From assembly GCF_006064855.1 (NCBI RefSeq), contig NZ_CP040753.1, positions 1,798,001 to 1,862,000 on the forward strand: a DNA stretch of 64,000 nt. The letters run 5' to 3'. Below, in pieces: positions 62,211-64,000 of the stretch. Made by a program: the position numbers and the translations under genes. A model generated the notes under the pieces. The model did no database searches and was not told the DNA's origin. It saw only the letters and a list, made by a program, of their open reading frames with translations. Origin of the DNA: Sulfitobacter sp. BSw21498. Lineage in GTDB: Bacteria; Pseudomonadota; Alphaproteobacteria; Rhodobacterales; Rhodobacteraceae. Each line of letters begins with the position of its first letter. Within the stretch, counting starts at the first letter, position 1.

Positions 62211-62426
62211 TCAGGTCGCCTCGACTTCGGAGGAAAGCTTGAGCACCTCATCCCCGTCGTCCTGTTCGATCAACAACGCGGGATCATCGTCAGACCCGTT
62301 GCGGGTGACCTCTGACCCTTTCAGGGTGCGTGTCACGCTTTTGGTAAACCGTTCCGTCACTTCGCCGGTGGCTGTGCCTTGCCCCCAGTCCCATTTCACT
62401 TTCGTGCCTTTGGAAATACCAGACAT
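62211..62426 (-). CDS. DUF2945 (HVA1-type) small protein
   Basis: This 71-residue protein has the pattern SKGTKVKWDWGQGTATGEV and a Tudor-like small barrel ending in EQDDGDEVLKL. The family's function is not established. It is directly coupled to the topoisomerase IB gene downstream, which hints at a chromatin- or DNA-linked role (inference). Confidence 0.85.
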   Translation of the reverse strand: MSGISKGTKVKWDWGQGTATGEVTERFTKSVTRTLKGSEVTRNGSDDDPALLIEQDDGDEVLKLSSEVEAT

Positions 62427-62492
62427 CGTCGTTCCCCCCCAACTGCTGTGTATGGAGGGATAACCATGGATGCGAGAAACGGTTCCCGCCGC

Positions 62493-63299
62493 TTAGACGC
62501 GCCAGCGCAACACGCGCGTCTCGATCGCCGCGATCACGGCACTGACGCAGACCCCCAGCACCGACAGCGTCACCACGCCCGCAAACAGGCGTTCAAGGTC
62601 ATACAGGCTGCCGGCCTCAAGGATATATGCCCCGATGCCATATTCCGCGCCCAGCATTTCAGCGGCCACAAGCAGAATAATCGCAATCGCCAAGGAAATC
62701 CGCAGCCCCGACAAAATGCCCGGCATCGCCCCTGGCAGAACGATTTTTCGCACGATCGACCACCATGACAGGCCAAAGCTTTGCCCCATCCGGATCAGCC
62801 CGCGGTCCACGTTGTCCACCGCCGCATAGGTCGCCACGACCGTTGGCGTGAACGTCCCAAAGGCGATCAGTGCATATTTACTGCCCTCGTCAATGCCGAA
62901 CCAGATCACGAACAGCGGCAGCAGCGCGATCTTGGGGATCGGGAACAGCGCCGCAACGAGGGGCACCAGCCCTGCGCGCACGTAGCTGAACAACCCGATC
63001 ATAACGCCCACGCCCACGCCGACCAAAGCGCCAAGGGTCGCCCCCACGGCCAGCCGGCTAAGCGACGGGGCAAGATGTTTATACAGCATTCCCGATTGCC
63101 ACAGCTCGACAAAGGTCATCGCCACATCCGACGGGCGCGGCAAGGTGAGGTTCGTGATAAACCCACTGCGCGTTCCCCATTCAGCAAAGAGGATCAGCAG
63201 GACAAAGACCAGAATACCCATGCCCCGCCGCTGTTTCGGAGCGAACCCGCCCCCGCGAAAATCGACGCGGCGGCTGGTTGTGTGTGCTGTGTCAGACAT
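62493..63299 (-). CDS. ABC transporter permease, nitrate/sulfonate/taurine type
   Basis: This 268-residue inner-membrane permease has about six hydrophobic segments. The cytoplasmic coupling loop GQSFGLSWWSIVRKIVLPGA is the EAA motif of the SsuC/TauC/NrtB family. Its start overlaps the end of the ATP-binding gene. The binding protein lies outside the window if it is in the operon. Proximity to sox genes suggests an organosulfur substrate, but this is weak evidence. Confidence 0.9.
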   Translation of the reverse strand: MSDTAHTTSRRVDFRGGGFAPKQRRGMGILVFVLLILFAEWGTRSGFITNLTLPRPSDVAMTFVELWQSGMLYKHLAPSLSRLAVGATLGALVGVGVGVMIGLFSYVRAGLVPLVAALFPIPKIALLPLFVIWFGIDEGSKYALIAFGTFTPTVVATYAAVDNVDRGLIRMGQSFGLSWWSIVRKIVLPGAMPGILSGLRISLAIAIILLVAAEMLGAEYGIGAYILEAGSLYDLERLFAGVVTLSVLGVCVSAVIAAIETRVLRWRV

Positions 63300-64000
63300 G
63301 AATTAGCTCCGCATCGGCGGCAGCGGCTTCTTCGCGCATCAGCCCCCACAAATGTTGTTGTTGCGCCTCAAGGGCGGCGTCGCCATAGGCGCGCTCTGCC
63401 AGCGGGGTGGTCAGATCAACCACCTCGCGGATTTGTCCGGGACGGCGCGACAGGACCACGATCTTATGCCCCAGACGCACGGCCTCTGCCAGATTGTGCG
63501 TGACATAGACGGCGGTGAAAGGCTGGCGTGTCCACAGGCTGATCAGATCGTCCATCAACAGTTCGCGCGTCTGGCTGTCCAGCGCGCTGAGCGGTTCGTC
63601 CATCAACATCACCGCAGGGTTAACCGCCAAGGCGCGTGCAATGGCCACCCGCTGTTTCATCCCGCCAGAAAGCTGTTTGGGCAGGGCATCGGCAAATTCG
63701 GTCAGCTTGGTACGCGCCAGCACATCGTCGATGATCCGCGCCCGCGCAGCGGCGTCCAGCCCGTGATCCTCAAGCACCAGCGCCACATTGCCGCGCACGC
63801 TGCGCCACGGCAGCAAAGCGAAATCCTGGAACACATAGGTCAGCGGGTTCAGACAGCCAGCAGGCGGTGTGCCCAGTTGCAGCACCTCGCCCGACGTCGG
63901 CTGCTCCAGCCCGCCAAGCATCCGCAGCAGGGTCGACTTGCCACAGCCCGAAGGCCCGACGATGCAGACAATCTGCCCCGACGGTATATCAAGGCTGATG
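63292..64000 (-). CDS. ABC transporter ATP-binding protein, nitrate/sulfonate/taurine type (partial)
   Basis: This gene runs off the window end, so its start is missing. Visible parts are Walker A GPSGCGKST (about 63945), the Q-loop FQDFALLPW, signature LSGGMKQR, Walker B VMLMDEPLSALD and the switch VYVTHNLAEA. The frame is open to base 64000. It overlaps the permease gene by 8 bases. It belongs to the SsuB/TauB/NrtD family. Confidence 0.9.
   Translation of the reverse strand, partial: ISLDIPSGQIVCIVGPSGCGKSTLLRMLGGLEQPTSGEVLQLGTPPAGCLNPLTYVFQDFALLPWRSVRGNVALVLEDHGLDAAARARIIDDVLARTKLTEFADALPKQLSGGMKQRVAIARALAVNPAVMLMDEPLSALDSQTRELLMDDLISLWTRQPFTAVYVTHNLAEAVRLGHKIVVLSRRPGQIREVVDLTTPLAERAYGDAALEAQQQHLWGLMREEAAAADAELIHV

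Noticed and set aside
1..64000. Mobile elements, CRISPR arrays, tRNA or rRNA genes
   Set aside because: No transposase, integrase, direct-repeat array or cloverleaf-like sequence was recognised by reading; a dedicated tRNA scan could still find a short gene.

Overview
The window looks like a chromosomal segment of an alphaproteobacterium of the Rhodobacterales (Roseobacter group). The grounds are high GC content, dense operons with ATGA-type overlaps, a sox thiosulfate-oxidation cluster in the Paracoccus/Roseobacter order, an opgGIHC glucan operon of the Rhodobacter type, ectoine-degradation genes next to an AsnC-type regulator, TRAP transporters, and a KaiC/HWE-kinase module. No rRNA, tRNA, CRISPR array, prophage or insertion sequence was seen. 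Gene content is metabolic and regulatory throughout.

Layout. 1-3.9 kb: the end of a dipeptide/oligopeptide ABC importer followed by a cytoplasmic gamma-glutamyltransferase-family protein. 4.1-10.6 kb: a TetR regulator, then an SsuABC/TauABC-like importer with an amidohydrolase, an NTF2-like protein and a PuuE/polysaccharide-deacetylase-like protein. This is probably a catabolic unit for an unidentified small N-containing compound. 10.9-12.1 kb: a BenE-family permease. 12.3-17.1 kb: a KaiC-like ATPase, an HWE histidine kinase with a degenerate receiver domain, a lone receiver, and a convergent GAF histidine kinase. 17.4-19.4 kb: a class V aminotransferase divergent from an Lrp regulator. 19.6-24.4 kb: a TRAP transporter divergent from a LysR regulator and an esterase. 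24.5-28.2 kb: a PaoABC-like molybdenum hydroxylase. 28.4-30.0 kb: agmatinase divergent from a PACE efflux protein.

30.0-45.2 kb is rich in osmoadaptation functions: doeX/doeA/doeB/doeD-like ectoine catabolism, an AMP-forming ligase, an NhaC antiporter, opgG-opgI-opgH-opgC for succinylated periplasmic glucans, and a large MscS-type channel. 45.2-48.4 kb: a TPP-dependent enzyme cotranscribed with a CoA ligase.

48.5-61.2 kb is sulfur oxidation: a SulP transporter and an ETHE1-like persulfide dioxygenase, a divergent Tat-exported metallo-beta-lactamase protein, DUF302, soxDCBAZYXWV on the minus strand, and divergent soxS-soxR. soxE and soxF are not in the window. Two exact ATTC-N8-GAAT palindromes, one upstream of soxX and one between the persulfide dioxygenase and the metallo-beta-lactamase gene, suggest one SoxR/SqrR-type persulfide-sensor regulon. 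A strong intrinsic terminator separates soxA from soxB. 61.2-64 kb: a type IB topoisomerase with a DUF2945 gene, then a partial taurine/nitrate-type ABC importer running off the end.
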